NCBI GenBank assembly: GCA_026002045.1
Contig: BOAV01000075.1
Coordinates: 1-11,998 of the forward strand
Length of the DNA: 11,998 nt
From: Spirochaetia bacterium
GTDB taxonomy: Bacteria > Spirochaetota > Spirochaetia > Treponematales > Breznakiellaceae
Reading direction: 5' to 3'
Part shown: piece after piece, positions 11,621-11,998 of the stretch
Layout: each line of letters opens with the position of its first letter
How positions within the stretch are numbered: position 1 is the stretch's first letter
The notes under the pieces: model-generated
Seen by the model: only the letters and a program-made list of their open reading frames with translations
Told to the model about the DNA's origin: nothing
Database searches by the model: none
Translations under genes and position numbers: made by a program

Positions 11621-11998
11621 ATGAAACGGATCGTTGTTTTTGTAATCCTGGTGTTTTCTGCTGCCGGGCTGATTTTTGCACAATCCTCCGATTGGAATGT
11701 CCGGCGGCAGCAACCGCAGGATACGGTATATATCGTCCCCGGTCCGTCCAGGCGGATAATCAACGGTGAATTGGGAATCAGCCGGGGTATGGTTACCCTG
11801 ACCGACAAAAACGGCGTTGCCTGGTATGTACTGGGCCTGGATCGCTTTATTGGTTTTATCGACGGCCTGGACTTGGGGGAAGAAGTAGAGCTTGAAGGCT
11901 ACGCCCCCGCCGCCCCCGGTTCTTCACAGGAACGTTTTTTCCAGGCTACCAAACTCATCCTGGACAATATGGATTACGAACTCACCCCTCTCTCCGAA
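11621..11998 (+). CDS. 5' part of a gene for an exported protein, cut by the window edge
   Basis: The ATG at 11621 follows GGAG at 11612-11615 with 5 nt spacing and stays open for 126 codons to the window end. The start is a Sec signal peptide (MKRIVVFVILVFSAAGLIFA, cut before QSSDW). The mature part has DTVYIVPGPSRRIINGELG, MVTLTDKNGVAWYVLGLDRF and DLGEEVELEGYA, a small beta-rich region resembling an OB-fold-like domain as seen in bacterial periplasmic stress proteins; this resemblance is weak. No lipobox is present. It lies 63 nt after the phosphofructokinase gene with no strong terminator between them. Confidence 0.75.
   Translation, partial: MKRIVVFVILVFSAAGLIFAQSSDWNVRRQQPQDTVYIVPGPSRRIINGELGISRGMVTLTDKNGVAWYVLGLDRFIGFIDGLDLGEEVELEGYAPAAPGSSQERFFQATKLILDNMDYELTPLSE

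Noticed and set aside
1..11998. tRNA, rRNA or CRISPR array
   Set aside because: No tRNA-like cloverleaf sequence, rRNA segment or regularly spaced repeats were noticed on reading; the repeated units present are the isolated REP-like palindromes.

Overview
The window looks like chromosomal DNA of a treponeme-like spirochaete, moderately GC-rich. The pointers are the mix of spirochaete-style lipoproteins, many genes for Sec-exported proteins of unknown family, a dephospho-CoA kinase with an unusual CAGKN P-loop, and a long 6-phosphofructokinase with the GGDGT/PKTVDND signature. The organism is inferred from gene content and style; no rRNA or other decisive marker is present.

Layout. Positions 1-~650 look like the edge of a prophage or prophage remnant. 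Two short coiled-coil membrane-protein genes are nested in different frames, both apparently broken by one missing base, and a truncated small ORF follows. Positions 650-1686 hold two tandem, diverged paralogous lipoprotein genes on the minus strand, closed by a strong intrinsic terminator. Positions 1930-2650 are a RAYT unit: a REP-associated Y1 transposase gene flanked by short GGTG...CACC palindromes and followed directly by a 16-bp hairpin. Positions 2689-4709 form a tight plus-strand operon: an exported protein of unknown function, dephospho-CoA kinase (coaE) and a membrane-anchored SPOR-domain protein, ended by a probable terminator. Positions 4833-6362 encode a probable outer-membrane beta-barrel protein. 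Directly behind it, at 6361-6498, sits an unannotated C-terminal remnant of a superfamily II helicase.

The minus strand from 10132 back to 6573 carries housekeeping and envelope genes: slyX plus an exported nitroreductase-family protein, an NlpC/P60 lipoprotein, and an Nfu-type Fe-S scaffold gene that overlaps a YgiQ-family radical SAM gene. On the plus strand, a phosphofructokinase gene diverges from slyX, and the 5' part of a gene for a small exported protein runs off the right edge.

Themes. The coaE operon joins coenzyme A synthesis to envelope proteins. Nfu and YgiQ are translationally coupled and both concern Fe-S clusters. Three genes (2689, 4833 and slyX at 10132) lack a Shine-Dalgarno and have a -10-like hexamer 4-6 nt before the start codon, which suggests leaderless transcripts. 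The observations most worth a second look are the nested frame-broken gene pair, the helicase remnant, and the RAYT palindromes, including a compensated variant at 9306-9318 that also resembles a terminator.
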